A stretch of DNA of 64,000 nt from JAFAGX01 sp035623335 (GCA_035623335.1 DASPTQ010000076.1:40414-104413), one strand, 5' to 3'; counted from the stretch's first letter, positions 23,152 to 32,219 are shown. Notes: generated from the letters alone by a model not told the origin. Translations and numbers: made by a program.

Positions 23152-25683
23152 ATGGCAACCATCCTCGCGCCCGATTCTCGCCCTCGTACGCGGTTCCGAA
23201 AGATGGTTGCGATTCTGCTGAGTGGGTTGGGGCTGGTCTCGGTGGCGATAGGCGTCTGGCTGTACTCGATGCTGCGCTTGGCACTTCCGCAACTCGATGG
23301 GCAACTCTCCGTCCCGGGGCTCACCTCTACGGTGGTCGTTGTCCGCGATTCCCACGGATTTCCCACGATTGCGGCGAGCAATTTCGAGGACTTGTTTTTC
23401 GCGCAAGGATACGTGACCGCCGCAGACCGCTGGTTCCAGATGGACGCAATGCGGCGCACCGCCGGGGGAGAGTTATCGGAGATCGTGGGCGAAAGCGGAC
23501 TCGAGCACGACCGCCAGCAGCGAATTCTCGGCCTCAGGGCGGCGGCTGAAAGGACACTGGAGATTGCCTCCCCGGAAGACCGCTCCTATTTCGCAGCCTA
23601 TGCCCGAGGCGTCAACGCGTACGGCGAATCCCACCGCAACCGGTTGCCGATCGAATTCGAAATCTTGCGCTACACGCCGCGAGCCTGGACAGTCGAGGAT
23701 TCCTTGCTGATCGGCGCCTATATGGTGGAGGATCTCAGCACCAGCCCCCGTCATCAGTTGACCCGGGAGAAGATTCTGGCCAAATTGGGGCCTGAACTCA
23801 CTGCCGACCTGTATGTCAATTCCTCCCCTCGGGATCGCCTCCCTGCCCTATCGTCGCCAACCCCCAGTCAGAAGCCCAACGATGAGAACGAGGAGGCTGC
23901 CGGAGAGAGTTCCGGAGCGGTCCTGAGCGCACAGCCAAACGCCGACCATCACGGCGGGTGGTTCGCTCTCCCGAGCCTGCCCGGCGAACTTTTCTTCCTG
24001 CGGGATCCAATCGTGCGTGACGCCCTGCGTGAAGAATGGGCATTCGATGATTCGCCGCCGGTTTTGGGTTCCAACAACTGGGTGGTTTCCGGAGCGCACA
24101 CGCTGACGGGCAGGCCACTGCTCTCCAATGACATGCATCTCGGGCACCAGATGCCCAACCTGTGGTTTGAGGCGCACTTACGCTGCCGCGACTTCGATGT
24201 TGCCGGCGTAACCCTTCCCGGATACCCCTATGTGATCGTGGGACACAACCAGCGAATTGCCTGGGGATTCACCAATTTAGGGCCGACGGTAGAGGATATC
24301 TACCTCGAAACCTTTAACTCCGCGGGACAATACCTTACCCCGGAGGGATGGAAATCCCCCGTCCACCGCAAGGAAATCATTCATGTCAAAGGCAAGGCCG
24401 ACGTCGTCTTCGACGTCCTGCTTACGCGCCACGGGCCGATCGTCAGCGAACTGGTTCCTGGAGAAACCCGCAAACTGGCCTTGCGCTGGACTCTCTACGA
24501 TGGCCTCCGCAATCCGTTCTTCGCCGTGAATTCCGCCCGGAACTGGGAGGATTTTGAGGCTGCGTTTTCCGAATTCGATGCCCCCGGGCAGAATGTCGTC
24601 TACGCCGATGTCGATGGCAACATCGGGTATCACGCCACCGGCAAGGTTCCGATTCGGGCTTCTGGCGATGGCAGCCTGCCCGAAAATGGGAGCGACAATG
24701 CCCATGAATGGGTTGGCTACGTGCCGTTTGATAAGCTGCCCTGGGTCTTGAATCCGCCCTCGGGCATCATTGCCACAGCCAACAGCCGGATCACGCCGAC
24801 TCAATATCCGTATTCGCTGAGTGTCGAGTGGGAGGCGCCTTGGCGTTCTTCGCGGATTTATCGAGTGCTCGAAGCCGGCAAGAAGTTATCCGTCTCCGAC
24901 ATGCTGGCGCTGCAGACGGACATTTATTCGGAGCCGGACCGGTTTTTCGCTCAGCGTTTTGCCAATGCCGTGGACCACAGCAAAAATCCATCCTCCCGGG
25001 CCAAGGCCGCGGCTGCTCTCTTGCGGGAATGGGACGGACGTATGACGGCGCACTCGGCGGCACCGATGATTGCGGTCCGCTCGCGAGAGCAGCTGGAAAG
25101 ATTGCTGCTCGAGCCCAAGCTGGGGCCTGCACCCGAAGATCCCTTGCGGGCAGAATCAACCCTCAACTGGAAGAGCTACCGTTGGCTGATGAAGAGCATC
25201 TGGCTGGACAACATCATCGAACATCAACCCAGCCGGTGGCTGCCCCAGGCTTACTCGAGCTACGACGAGTTGCTCACGGCGGCCGTGGAGAGTGCAGTCG
25301 ATGATCCGGCGATGCCGAGGAATCTGGACACCTGGGACTGGGGACACTTCAACGCCGTCGACATTAATCATCCGGTGCTCGGACGGGTTCCGCTGGTGCG
25401 GCATTGGGCAGGCCCGGGCTTCCAAGAGCAGTCGGGAAGTCCCTACACGGTGAAAGCGGTAGCCAGGACCCATGGGCCTTCCGAACGGATGACCGTCGAC
25501 CTCGCCAATCTCGACCAGTCCACCTTCAACCTAGTGACCGGTGAGGCGGGGAGCTTTGGCAGCCCCTACTACATGGATGAATGGGACGCCTGGTATCAGA
25601 ACTTCACTTTTCCCTGGCCTTTCTCTCCCGAGGCGATCTCGAAATCAAGCGTCCATGAATTGCGGCTAGAGCCGGGGAACTAG
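23152..25683 (+). CDS. Penicillin acylase family (Ntn-hydrolase) protein
   Basis: 843 residues. One N-terminal membrane or signal segment (MVAILLSGLGLVSVAIGVWL, about 18-37) sends it across the inner membrane. The alpha-chain part has RDSHGFPTIAASNFEDLFFA and AADRWFQMDAMRRTAGG, and autocleavage is expected before the catalytic Ser307 in VLGSNNWVVSG, which becomes the N-terminal nucleophile of the beta chain. The beta-chain motifs LLSNDMHLGH, GHNQRIAWGFTN and ANSRITPTQYPY are typical. Between the chains is a poorly conserved spacer rich in Ser/Pro/Glu (about 229-260). Natural substrates in this family are often acyl-homoserine lactones or N-acyl amino acids. It converges with the Ser-Gly lipoprotein gene, 8 bp apart. 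Confidence 0.92.
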   Translation: MATILAPDSRPRTRFRKMVAILLSGLGLVSVAIGVWLYSMLRLALPQLDGQLSVPGLTSTVVVVRDSHGFPTIAASNFEDLFFAQGYVTAADRWFQMDAMRRTAGGELSEIVGESGLEHDRQQRILGLRAAAERTLEIASPEDRSYFAAYARGVNAYGESHRNRLPIEFEILRYTPRAWTVEDSLLIGAYMVEDLSTSPRHQLTREKILAKLGPELTADLYVNSSPRDRLPALSSPTPSQKPNDENEEAAGESSGAVLSAQPNADHHGGWFALPSLPGELFFLRDPIVRDALREEWAFDDSPPVLGSNNWVVSGAHTLTGRPLLSNDMHLGHQMPNLWFEAHLRCRDFDVAGVTLPGYPYVIVGHNQRIAWGFTNLGPTVEDIYLETFNSAGQYLTPEGWKSPVHRKEIIHVKGKADVVFDVLLTRHGPIVSELVPGETRKLALRWTLYDGLRNPFFAVNSARNWEDFEAAFSEFDAPGQNVVYADVDGNIGYHATGKVPIRASGDGSLPENGSDNAHEWVGYVPFDKLPWVLNPPSGIIATANSRITPTQYPYSLSVEWEAPWRSSRIYRVLEAGKKLSVSDMLALQTDIYSEPDRFFAQRFANAVDHSKNPSSRAKAAAALLREWDGRMTAHSAAPMIAVRSREQLERLLLEPKLGPAPEDPLRAESTLNWKSYRWLMKSIWLDNIIEHQPSRWLPQAYSSYDELLTAAVESAVDDPAMPRNLDTWDWGHFNAVDINHPVLGRVPLVRHWAGPGFQEQSGSPYTVKAVARTHGPSERMTVDLANLDQSTFNLVTGEAGSFGSPYYMDEWDAWYQNFTFPWPFSPEAISKSSVHELRLEPGN

Positions 25684-25691
25684 AGGGCAGG

Positions 25692-27422
25692 TTAGTTCGG
25701 TGGCGGATCGACTAGTTTGACGTCGTAGGACTGGCCCACGATATCGGTCTGCTGGCCGTTTTCCTGGAAGAGAATCTGATCGGTGGTAGTGTCATAAATC
25801 TGAAAGGCACCTCCCACACAAACGTACACAACTTCGGGGTTTTGTCCCGGAACCGGCTGAATGCCCGTGGCATCTCCGGCTTGTGGCGGAAACACAACCC
25901 GGGAGGTCAAGGTATTGAAGATCGAAAGGCACCCGCGCACTTCCCCACCGAGAACATTCACCGAGTAGCAACCTTGCGCGCCGATGAAAAGCTGTCCGTT
26001 CGCTCCCATCTGCATGCGACTGTGATAACCATCGGTGATAAGGATCGGGTCGGCATTGGTGACCGCCAGGGAATTGGCATTGAGAACATTTAAAGTCCCG
26101 CAGGTCGGTGCGGCGGTTCCGGCACCGCAGGCGGTGTGCGGGGGCGTCCCGGCGACGTACAGAGTGCTGCCGTCGACCAAGCCGTAAGTCGCGGCACTCA
26201 CCGGCGTGGTTGGACCCGGGGCCAGGTCGCCTAGGGTGAAGGTTGTAATTCCAGCGGCAACTCCTCCGCATTGCGGACCGCAATTGAAGATGTAGGCCGT
26301 GGAGTTATTCCTGAAGATGGCCCAAACCGGACGATCAAAATGACGTTGTGAGGTGCCACTCACGACCGTCCGCGGGTCGGTGTAGGTTCCGATCAGCGCC
26401 GTCGCAATGACCGTGATGTTATTCGAGTTATCGCTGAAAACCAGGATGTGGGTTCCATCCGGGGTGCCTACAATGTAATGCGCTCCGGCGACGGGGATGG
26501 TGGCCGTCACGCTACCGGTGGTCAAATTCATGGCGACTACGGCGCCCGGTGCTGCTCCGAGGATCGATGCAGTGGGCACGGCAGCATACGCAGTGACATT
26601 ATCGATGGCAATGAACATACTCTCGGTTTGACCGGGAAGATTAATAGCCGGCACCGGCGTGGGGGCGGTCGAGCTGGAGCTGGAGCTGCTGCTACTAGAT
26701 CCCGACCCGCTGCCGCTCCCGGAACCCGACCCGCTGCTGCTAGATCCCGACCCGCTACCGCTACCGGATCCTGACCCTGACCCACTACCGCTCCCGGATC
26801 CCGACCCACTGCCGCTGCCAGATCCTGACCCGCTGCCGCTCCCCGATCCCGATCCGCTACCGCTCCCGGACTGGAGCTGTCGCGTGCCCACGGACTGGGC
26901 CGCACCACTACTCCCGGAACCAGAACCGCTGCCGCTTCCGGACCCCGAGCCGCTTCCGCTACCAGATCCCGACCCGCTACCGCTACCCGAACCTGACCCA
27001 CTGCTGCTCCCCGAACTCCCTGACCCAGAGGTGCTACTCCCGGACCCAGAGCTGGTGGTGGAGGGGGGCCCAGCGGCGATCGTTTCCGTGGCGTTATCGA
27101 CCACCACCACCGTGTTGCCGTTGATACTGAAGACGATCGTGCGCGAGAGGTCTGGAGAAACCGCCATGAGACCTGGCTGCGCAGATTCGCCTGCTAAAAC
27201 AACCGCGGACGTGGAGAGTTTGTTATTGATCGCGTTTACTATGTTGAAGACCGGCGTGGAGATACCTGCCGACGGAAACAACGGGTTAGAGACGAAGGCA
27301 CGGAATTTGAAGCCGCTGAGTTTGTGCTGCTGGGCAGAGCTCGAAGACTTTTTCCCACCACAAGACAGAATCGCCGCGCCCAGAACGGCGAGCACAATCA
27401 AGCTGGTACCGATTCTTTTCAG
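25692..27422 (-). CDS. Ser-Gly-repeat lipoprotein with YVTN-type propeller, probable CTG start
   Basis: 576 residues if begun at the CTG at 27422. That codon lies 7 bases after GGAG and gives a textbook lipoprotein signal (KRIGTSLIVLAVLGAAIL-Ser-Cys). No in-frame ATG, GTG or TTG exists between the promoter-like TATAAT at 27475 and this point; the nearest in-frame ATG (27674) is upstream of that promoter. After a 100-residue N-terminal part (FRAFVSNPLFPSAGISTPVF, then NGNTVVVVDNATETI) comes an extended (Ser-Gly)n tract in two blocks, then a beta-propeller-like domain with repeated surface-protein motifs (HYIVGTPDGTHILVFSDNSN, DGYHSRMQMGANGQLFIGAQ). The repeat is probably a flexible stalk or linker at the cell surface. 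Function unknown. Confidence 0.75.
   Translation of the reverse strand: MKRIGTSLIVLAVLGAAILSCGGKKSSSSAQQHKLSGFKFRAFVSNPLFPSAGISTPVFNIVNAINNKLSTSAVVLAGESAQPGLMAVSPDLSRTIVFSINGNTVVVVDNATETIAAGPPSTTSSGSGSSTSGSGSSGSSSGSGSGSGSGSGSGSGSGSGSGSGSGSGSGSSGAAQSVGTRQLQSGSGSGSGSGSGSGSGSGSGSGSGSGSGSGSGSGSGSGSGSGSSSSGSGSGSGSGSGSSSSSSSSSSTAPTPVPAINLPGQTESMFIAIDNVTAYAAVPTASILGAAPGAVVAMNLTTGSVTATIPVAGAHYIVGTPDGTHILVFSDNSNNITVIATALIGTYTDPRTVVSGTSQRHFDRPVWAIFRNNSTAYIFNCGPQCGGVAAGITTFTLGDLAPGPTTPVSAATYGLVDGSTLYVAGTPPHTACGAGTAAPTCGTLNVLNANSLAVTNADPILITDGYHSRMQMGANGQLFIGAQGCYSVNVLGGEVRGCLSIFNTLTSRVVFPPQAGDATGIQPVPGQNPEVVYVCVGGAFQIYDTTTDQILFQENGQQTDIVGQSYDVKLVDPPPN
26664..27060 (-). repeat. Imperfect tandem repeats (about 24 bp) encoding poly-(Ser-Gly)
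   Basis: Copies of a 24-bp unit of the form GATCCYGAYCCRCTRCCGCT (plus-strand orientation) follow each other with single-base differences, mixed with 6-bp subrepeats. A non-repetitive insert at about 26877-26915, encoding AAQSVGTRQLQS, splits the array into two blocks. The unit length keeps the reading frame, so copy-number change would only alter tract length. The complementary strand is open too and would give a Pro-Asp-Leu repeat. Confidence 0.85.
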
Positions 27423-27474
27423 AGTTCGACTCCGAAAGGTATGAGGAACAAAACAGTTAGATGCAAGAACCCGG

Positions 27475-27501
27475 ATTATAACAGATAACTTCTTGCGGCA
27501 A
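27475..27501 (-). promoter_or_regulatory. Probable promoter of the Ser-Gly lipoprotein gene
   Basis: The minus strand has a TGT-TATAAT extended -10 element (27475-27480) and TTGCCG at 27496-27501 as a weak -35 with 15-bp spacing. It starts transcription about 45 bp before the proposed CTG start and downstream of the only in-frame ATG. Confidence 0.5.
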
Positions 27502-27609
27502 TTTGCCGTTGAAGCCTGGAAGGGCGAGGCCTCGTCGACCCGCCCCCGCCGCACCAATTCCTCCCAGCCAGGAATGCAATCCCACCATAAATCTTGTATG
27601 CTCAACCAA

Positions 27610-29466
27610 ATGGCTTCCGACCTATTAACCAGGATGAGACAGGCCCCGGTGCTCTGCGACGGCGCGACGGGCACCTATCTGTACGCCAAGGGTGTGTTTA
27701 TCAATCGTTGCTATGACGAGTTGAACCTTTCTCAGCCAGATTTGATCCGTGGCATTCATCAGGACTATCTCCAGGCAGGTGCGGAGATCATTGAGACGAA
27801 CACCTTTGGAGCGAACGCTTTCCGCTTGGCTCGACACAGTATTGCGGACCGGGTGCGGGAGATCAATCTGGCTGGGGCAAAGCTAGCCCGAGAAGCAGCC
27901 AAGAGTTTTGATGCCTGGATTGCTGGTTCCGTCGGCCCGCTCGGAATCCGTATTGAACCCCTGGGCAGGACGTCGTTAGAAGAAGCACGCACGGCTTTTC
28001 GCGACCAGATCACCGCACTTATGGAAGGTGGAGTGAATCTGCTCATTCTCGAGACCTTCGGTTATTTGGAGGAAATCCATCAGGCAATCCTGGCGGCGCG
28101 CGAAGTCGCCCCCACGATTCCCCTGGTGGCCCAGGTCACCATTGATGAGGAGGGGAATTGTCTCGATGGTTCGACTCCGGAGGTGTTCACGCCCAAGCTC
28201 GAGCAGTGGGGCGCGCATGTGATCGGGTGCAACTGCAGTGTGGGTCCGGTAGCCATGCTGGACGGGATCGAACGCATGCGGCCTCTGACTTCCCTGTCGC
28301 TAGCCGCCCAGCCCAACGCAGGCATCCCGCGCTCGGTCGAAGGTCGCAACATCTATCTTTGCTCGCCGGAGTACATGGCCAGCTACGCCCGGAAATTTGT
28401 CGCCGCCGGCGTTCGCCTGGTCGGAGGGTGTTGCGGAACCACCCCCGACCATATCCGAGCCATGAAGGCTGCTTTGCGGGTGGGGGAGGCGCGTTCCCGA
28501 ACCGTGGCCGCGCCGGCTTCCCAGGCTCGATTGACCGCGGTGCCGGCTGTGCCTCTCGAACAACGATCGCTGCTCGGCCGCAAGCTGGGGCGCGCTGAAT
28601 TCGTGACCATGGTCGAGATCGTTCCCCCCAAGGGTAAGGATGCTCGCAAGGAGATGGAGGGGGCGCGTTTTCTCAAATCCGTGGGGGTCGATGGCATCAA
28701 CATCCCGGACAGCCCGCGAGCCTCCGCCCGCATGAGTAATCAGGCCTTGTCGCTACTGGTGCAGCAGCAGGTGGGGATTGAAACCATCCTGCATTACACC
28801 TGCCGCGATCGCAACGTTTTGGGCATTCAATCCGACCTGCTCGGGGCGGCCGCCATGGGTCTGAGCAATCTGATCTGCATCACCGGGGATCCACCCAAGA
28901 TGGGCAACTATCCCGACGCGACCGCCGTGTTCGATGTGGACGCGATCGGATTGGTGAACATTGTTTCGAATTTGAATCGCGGACTTGATATCGGCAGCAA
29001 CCCCATCGGCCAAGGAACCGCCTTTGTCATCGGGGTGGGAGCAAATCCCGGCTTGAACGACATGGACGAAGAAATCCGCCGCTTCGAGTACAAGGTCGAG
29101 GCGGGCGCCGAATTCGTGGTCACGCAGCCGGTCTTCGATCTACGGTTGCTCGAAAACTTCCTGCGACGGATCGAGCATTGCCGGATTCCGGTGGTGGTGG
29201 GAATCTGGCCCCTCATCAGCGTACGCAACGCGGAGTTCATGAAGAACGAACTGCGGGTTTCAGTTCCGGACACGATTTTGGATCGCATGGCGCGAGCCCA
29301 GACGCCGGAAGCGGCTCGGGAAGAGGGAATCGCCATTGCTCGCGAGATGCTGGTCGCCGCCCGGGACCGGGTGCAAGGAGCTCAGATCAGCGCTCCTTTG
29401 GGCAAATATGCCGCCGCCGTCGATGTGCTCGAGGCGCTCGGCAGTTTTCCTTCGGCCCCGGCTTAG
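27610..29466 (+). CDS. Bifunctional homocysteine S-methyltransferase / methylenetetrahydrofolate reductase
   Basis: 618 residues. Residues 1 to about 300 are a homocysteine methyltransferase barrel like the MetH N-terminal domain: LCDGATGTYLYAKG, then the zinc cysteines in GCNCSVGP and GGCCGTTPDH. After a linker (about 300-330), residues about 335-618 form a MetF-type barrel with EFVTMVEIVPPKGKDARKEM, LHYTCRDRNVLGIQSDLLGA, LICITGDPPKMG and FVVTQPVFD, which binds FAD and reduces methylene-THF to methyl-THF. The fusion is like that of B. subtilis YitJ. It would make the methyl-THF used by the separate MetH (1.5-4.9 kb). ATG codons at 27598 and 27610 are both possible; similarity starts right after 27610. 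It is followed by xseB 93 bp later. Confidence 0.93.
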   Translation: MASDLLTRMRQAPVLCDGATGTYLYAKGVFINRCYDELNLSQPDLIRGIHQDYLQAGAEIIETNTFGANAFRLARHSIADRVREINLAGAKLAREAAKSFDAWIAGSVGPLGIRIEPLGRTSLEEARTAFRDQITALMEGGVNLLILETFGYLEEIHQAILAAREVAPTIPLVAQVTIDEEGNCLDGSTPEVFTPKLEQWGAHVIGCNCSVGPVAMLDGIERMRPLTSLSLAAQPNAGIPRSVEGRNIYLCSPEYMASYARKFVAAGVRLVGGCCGTTPDHIRAMKAALRVGEARSRTVAAPASQARLTAVPAVPLEQRSLLGRKLGRAEFVTMVEIVPPKGKDARKEMEGARFLKSVGVDGINIPDSPRASARMSNQALSLLVQQQVGIETILHYTCRDRNVLGIQSDLLGAAAMGLSNLICITGDPPKMGNYPDATAVFDVDAIGLVNIVSNLNRGLDIGSNPIGQGTAFVIGVGANPGLNDMDEEIRRFEYKVEAGAEFVVTQPVFDLRLLENFLRRIEHCRIPVVVGIWPLISVRNAEFMKNELRVSVPDTILDRMARAQTPEAAREEGIAIAREMLVAARDRVQGAQISAPLGKYAAAVDVLEALGSFPSAPA

Positions 29467-29559
29467 CCACTCGCTGGGTCGAGTTTCTAGTAAATTCATA
29501 TTTTCTTAACCCTACTCTCGCCGGGGATGTGGATTACAATAGGCGAAGGAGCGAGCGCA

Positions 29560-29799
29560 TTGCCAAAGTTTGAAGAGTGCCTCGAGCGCTTGGAAAAAAT
29601 CGTCCAGGAACTCGAGAAGGGAGAGGTACCGCTCGAGAAGTCCCTCACGCTCTTTGAGGAAGGGATTGAGCTGTCTTCGGCTTGTCGGAAGGAATTGGAA
29701 CAAGCCGAAGGCAAGGTGGAGATTCTCTTAAAGCAAAACGGGCGGCTTCAGGCCGAGCCTCTGGAACCATTGAGCGAGGCCCCCTCTAGCCGCAAATAA
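29560..29799 (+). CDS. xseB: Exodeoxyribonuclease VII small subunit
   Basis: 79 residues, the usual XseB length. FEECLERLEKIVQELEKGEV, then LEKSLTLFEEGIELSSACRK and LEQAEGKVEIL are the full family pattern of two helices that pack on XseA to form the single-strand-DNA nuclease. The start is placed at TTG 29560: AAGGAG lies 8 bases upstream and similarity begins at LPKFEECL. The ATG at 29527 has no ribosome binding site. xseA is not in this window; ispA follows after one small gene, the common xseB-ispA order with an insertion. Confidence 0.92.
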   Translation: MPKFEECLERLEKIVQELEKGEVPLEKSLTLFEEGIELSSACRKELEQAEGKVEILLKQNGRLQAEPLEPLSEAPSSRK

Positions 29800-29896
29800 C
29801 TGGCTTGAAGACTCGATGCCTGGAGTGCCCAGCCACACTCAAGGCGCTGCCCAGGCGATGTCACCGTCACAGGAGCGGTAGAACTCTGGGGGAAGT

Positions 29897-30271
29897 ATGA
29901 AGCTGCGCGGTGTTGTTGTTCTACTTCAGTGCGACCGAGAGATCGAACGATCTTTAGTCTCCGCATTGAGCCACTCGTTTCCCTTCGTTCATCAAGTTGA
30001 TTCGGTCAGCGAACTACGCAACCGCATCGGCAAATATCCCGGCGGTGTGGCCATCCTGGACATGGAGAAAGCCTCATTCTCGGATGTGGAGCACCTAACG
30101 CACGATTTTCCGGCAGCCAGCGTCGTCTGTACCCACCGCTGCGCCGATGAAGAAATGTGGACGGCAGCCCTGAACGCCGGTGCGCGCGATGTTTATTCCT
30201 CATCCGACATACCCGGCATCGTCCGGGCTGCGTTGACAAACTGCGCGAACGTCCACTCGGCGGCCGCGTAG
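29897..30271 (+). CDS. Degenerate response-regulator receiver protein
   Basis: 124 residues, ATG after GGGGGAAGT. The alternating pattern (VVVLLQCDREIERSLVSAL, GGVAILDMEK, AASVVCTHR, ALNAGARDVYSSSDI) is a CheY-like receiver fold. An Asp stands at the phosphorylation site in ILDME, but the usual acidic pair after the first strand is reduced (Cys-Asp) and the invariant Lys at the end of strand five is absent (VYSSSD). It has no output domain. It may act as a phosphorylation-independent binding module. It lies between xseB and ispA, an unusual place; a regulatory link to either is not shown by the sequence. Confidence 0.7.
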   Translation: MKLRGVVVLLQCDREIERSLVSALSHSFPFVHQVDSVSELRNRIGKYPGGVAILDMEKASFSDVEHLTHDFPAASVVCTHRCADEEMWTAALNAGARDVYSSSDIPGIVRAALTNCANVHSAAA

Positions 30272-30414
30272 CAGCCTAGGTCAGCCCGAGTGCGCGCTCG
30301 CTCGGCTGGCTCTCGATGAACGACCCGAACCGTTTCTCCTGGAATGTCCCCTAGGACATCGGACCCTCGGTCCGCCCTGAAGCTCTGAGCCGCAAGCTTG
30401 TTATACTCAGCCTC

Positions 30415-31296
30415 ATGCTCACAGCTACGCTCGAGCAGGGACGGGAGCTTACCGACGCGGCCCTCAATCGCTTGCTGCCCGCGGCCAGCGAGCATCCGGT
30501 TTCCATTCATCAGGCCATGCGCCATAGTGTGTTTGCCGGCGGCAAGCGCCTGCGGCCGATTTTGTGCATGGAAGCGGGCCGGATGGTTGCCGGTTCCCTT
30601 CCCCGCGGGATTGAGGAGTTGGGGGCGGCTTTAGAGATGCTTCACACGTATTCGCTCATTCACGATGATCTCCCGGCACTCGACAACGACGATCTGCGGC
30701 GAGGACGTCCCACCTGCCACAAGGCCTTCGGCGAGGCGATTGCCATACTGGCCGGCGATGCCCTACAAACCCGGGCCTATGAAGTGCTGGCACGACTGCG
30801 GTGTCTGGCCGAAGCCCGCGTGCGGATCATTGAGGAAATCGCCCATGGTACCGGGACGGTGCGCGGCATGATCGGCGGACAGGTGGTCGATTTGGAGGCG
30901 GAGCATAAGAAGCCCGATCTGGCCACGCTCGAGTACATCCATCAATCGAAGACCGCAGCTCTGATTGCCGCCTGCGCGGTCAGCGGAGGGCTCTACGGAG
31001 ACGCAAGCGACGACGCCGTAGGCCGGCTGCGCTGTTATGGGCAGACAATCGGGCTGGCCTTTCAAATTGTCGACGACGTGCTCGACGTCACCCAAAGCTC
31101 CGAGCAACTGGGGAAGACGGCGGGCAAAGACACGGCGGCCGAAAAAGCAACCTATCCGGCGCTATTTGGCATTGAAGAGTCTTTGAAGAAGGCCGATGCC
31201 CTGCTCGAGAAAGCCTTAAGTTCGCTTGAGGGGTTCGGAGCGCAAGCGGAAATCTTAAAGTCTCTCGCCCACTTTCTGGTGGAACGGAAGCACTAA
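30415..31296 (+). CDS. ispA: Polyprenyl (farnesyl/geranylgeranyl) diphosphate synthase
   Basis: 293 residues. It condenses isopentenyl diphosphate onto allylic diphosphates to make farnesyl or geranylgeranyl diphosphate for quinones and undecaprenyl carriers. First Asp-rich motif HDDLPALDNDD, second FQIVDDVLD; substrate motifs GGKRLRPILCMEAGRM, RRGRPTCHKAFGE, and GDALQTRAYEVL, GGQVVDLEAE, SKTAALIAACA. The two extra residues in the first motif (DDxxxxD) are typical of bacterial FPP synthases (IspA). The residues before it (MLHTYSLIH) suggest a C15 product, but length specificity is uncertain. bshB1 follows 54 bp downstream. Confidence 0.92.
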   Translation: MLTATLEQGRELTDAALNRLLPAASEHPVSIHQAMRHSVFAGGKRLRPILCMEAGRMVAGSLPRGIEELGAALEMLHTYSLIHDDLPALDNDDLRRGRPTCHKAFGEAIAILAGDALQTRAYEVLARLRCLAEARVRIIEEIAHGTGTVRGMIGGQVVDLEAEHKKPDLATLEYIHQSKTAALIAACAVSGGLYGDASDDAVGRLRCYGQTIGLAFQIVDDVLDVTQSSEQLGKTAGKDTAAEKATYPALFGIEESLKKADALLEKALSSLEGFGAQAEILKSLAHFLVERKH

Positions 31297-31350
31297 CGGC
31301 CTGCCCGATTGCCTTGCCTCGAGCTGTGTCTGTATTCTTTTCCGGCTGAC

Positions 31351-32094
31351 ATGTTGACCGCGCCCCTCGACGTGCTTGCTGTTGCCGCGCATCGCGATGA
31401 CGCCGAGCAGACTTGCGGAGGAACGCTGCTCAAGATGGCTGAGCGCGGCCATCGCACGGGCATTCTCGACCTCACCCAAGGAGAGATGGGAACCCGCGGC
31501 ACCTCCGAGGACCGGAGACGAGAGGCGGAGGAGGCAGCAACCATTCTTAAGGTGTCCTGGCGGCAGGGGCTCGATATTCCCGACGGCCGGGTAGAAAACA
31601 CCTGGGAGAATCGGCTGAAAGTGGCGCGGGCGATTCGCGAGCAACGTCCCAAGGTGGTGATCCTGCCCTACTGGCAAGGCCGTCATCCCGATCACTACAC
31701 GGCGTCGGGACTGGGATACGAAGCCTGCTTCCTGGCGGGATTGGCGAAGCTGGCCCTGACCCGACAGGGGTTGCCGGGGGTATCTCTGGCACCGCACCGC
31801 CCGTTCAAGATCATCTATGCGACGCTTTATTACGACATTCGACCGACCTTCGTCGTCGATATCAGCCAGCAGTTCGAAGCCCGCTTGCGGGCCATCCTGG
31901 CTTACCAGTCGCAGTTTAGCGATCAGGAGGCCGGCAAGGATCTCTTCCCTGCTCACGCCGAGATCCGATCCCGGGTTGAAGCGATGGCACGCTTCTACGG
32001 CATGTTAGGCGGCGTAGACTACGCCGAGCCGTTCCTGCAGAAAGAGGTCGGACTGGTGGAAGATCTGACCCTGATTCCGGTGAAGTCCATCTGA
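31351..32094 (+). CDS. bshB1: Bacillithiol biosynthesis deacetylase BshB1 (LmbE/PIG-L family)
   Basis: 247 residues. It is expected to deacetylate N-acetylglucosaminyl-malate, the second step of bacillithiol synthesis. The zinc site is AAHRDDAEQTCGG (usual form AHPDDxE, so Pro is Arg here) plus GRHPDHYTA. Characteristic BshB1 segments are GILDLTQGEMGTRGT, the following acidic helix REAEEAATILK, LDIPDGRVENTWENRLKV and the C-terminal GVDYAEPFLQKEVG. An upstream start at 31309 is possible but adds only 14 unrelated residues. It probably shares transcription with ispA. Other bsh genes are outside the window. Confidence 0.9.
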   Translation: MLTAPLDVLAVAAHRDDAEQTCGGTLLKMAERGHRTGILDLTQGEMGTRGTSEDRRREAEEAATILKVSWRQGLDIPDGRVENTWENRLKVARAIREQRPKVVILPYWQGRHPDHYTASGLGYEACFLAGLAKLALTRQGLPGVSLAPHRPFKIIYATLYYDIRPTFVVDISQQFEARLRAILAYQSQFSDQEAGKDLFPAHAEIRSRVEAMARFYGMLGGVDYAEPFLQKEVGLVEDLTLIPVKSI

Positions 32095-32219
32095 GCGTCT
32101 CCCCGGCGAACCACCACCGCATCGCAGGCTAAATCGGGAGGACGACCCGAAGGCCGGCGAGTCCGGAGTCTGAAGGGAGAAGCAAACTCCGAACCCGTGG
32201 CCTTCAGGAGACCCATGGT

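Noticed and set aside
26659..27444. Plus-strand open frame encoding Leu-Pro-Asp repeats
   Set aside because: It is the complementary reading of the Ser-Gly minisatellite; the minus-strand gene has a promoter, ribosome binding site and lipoprotein signal.
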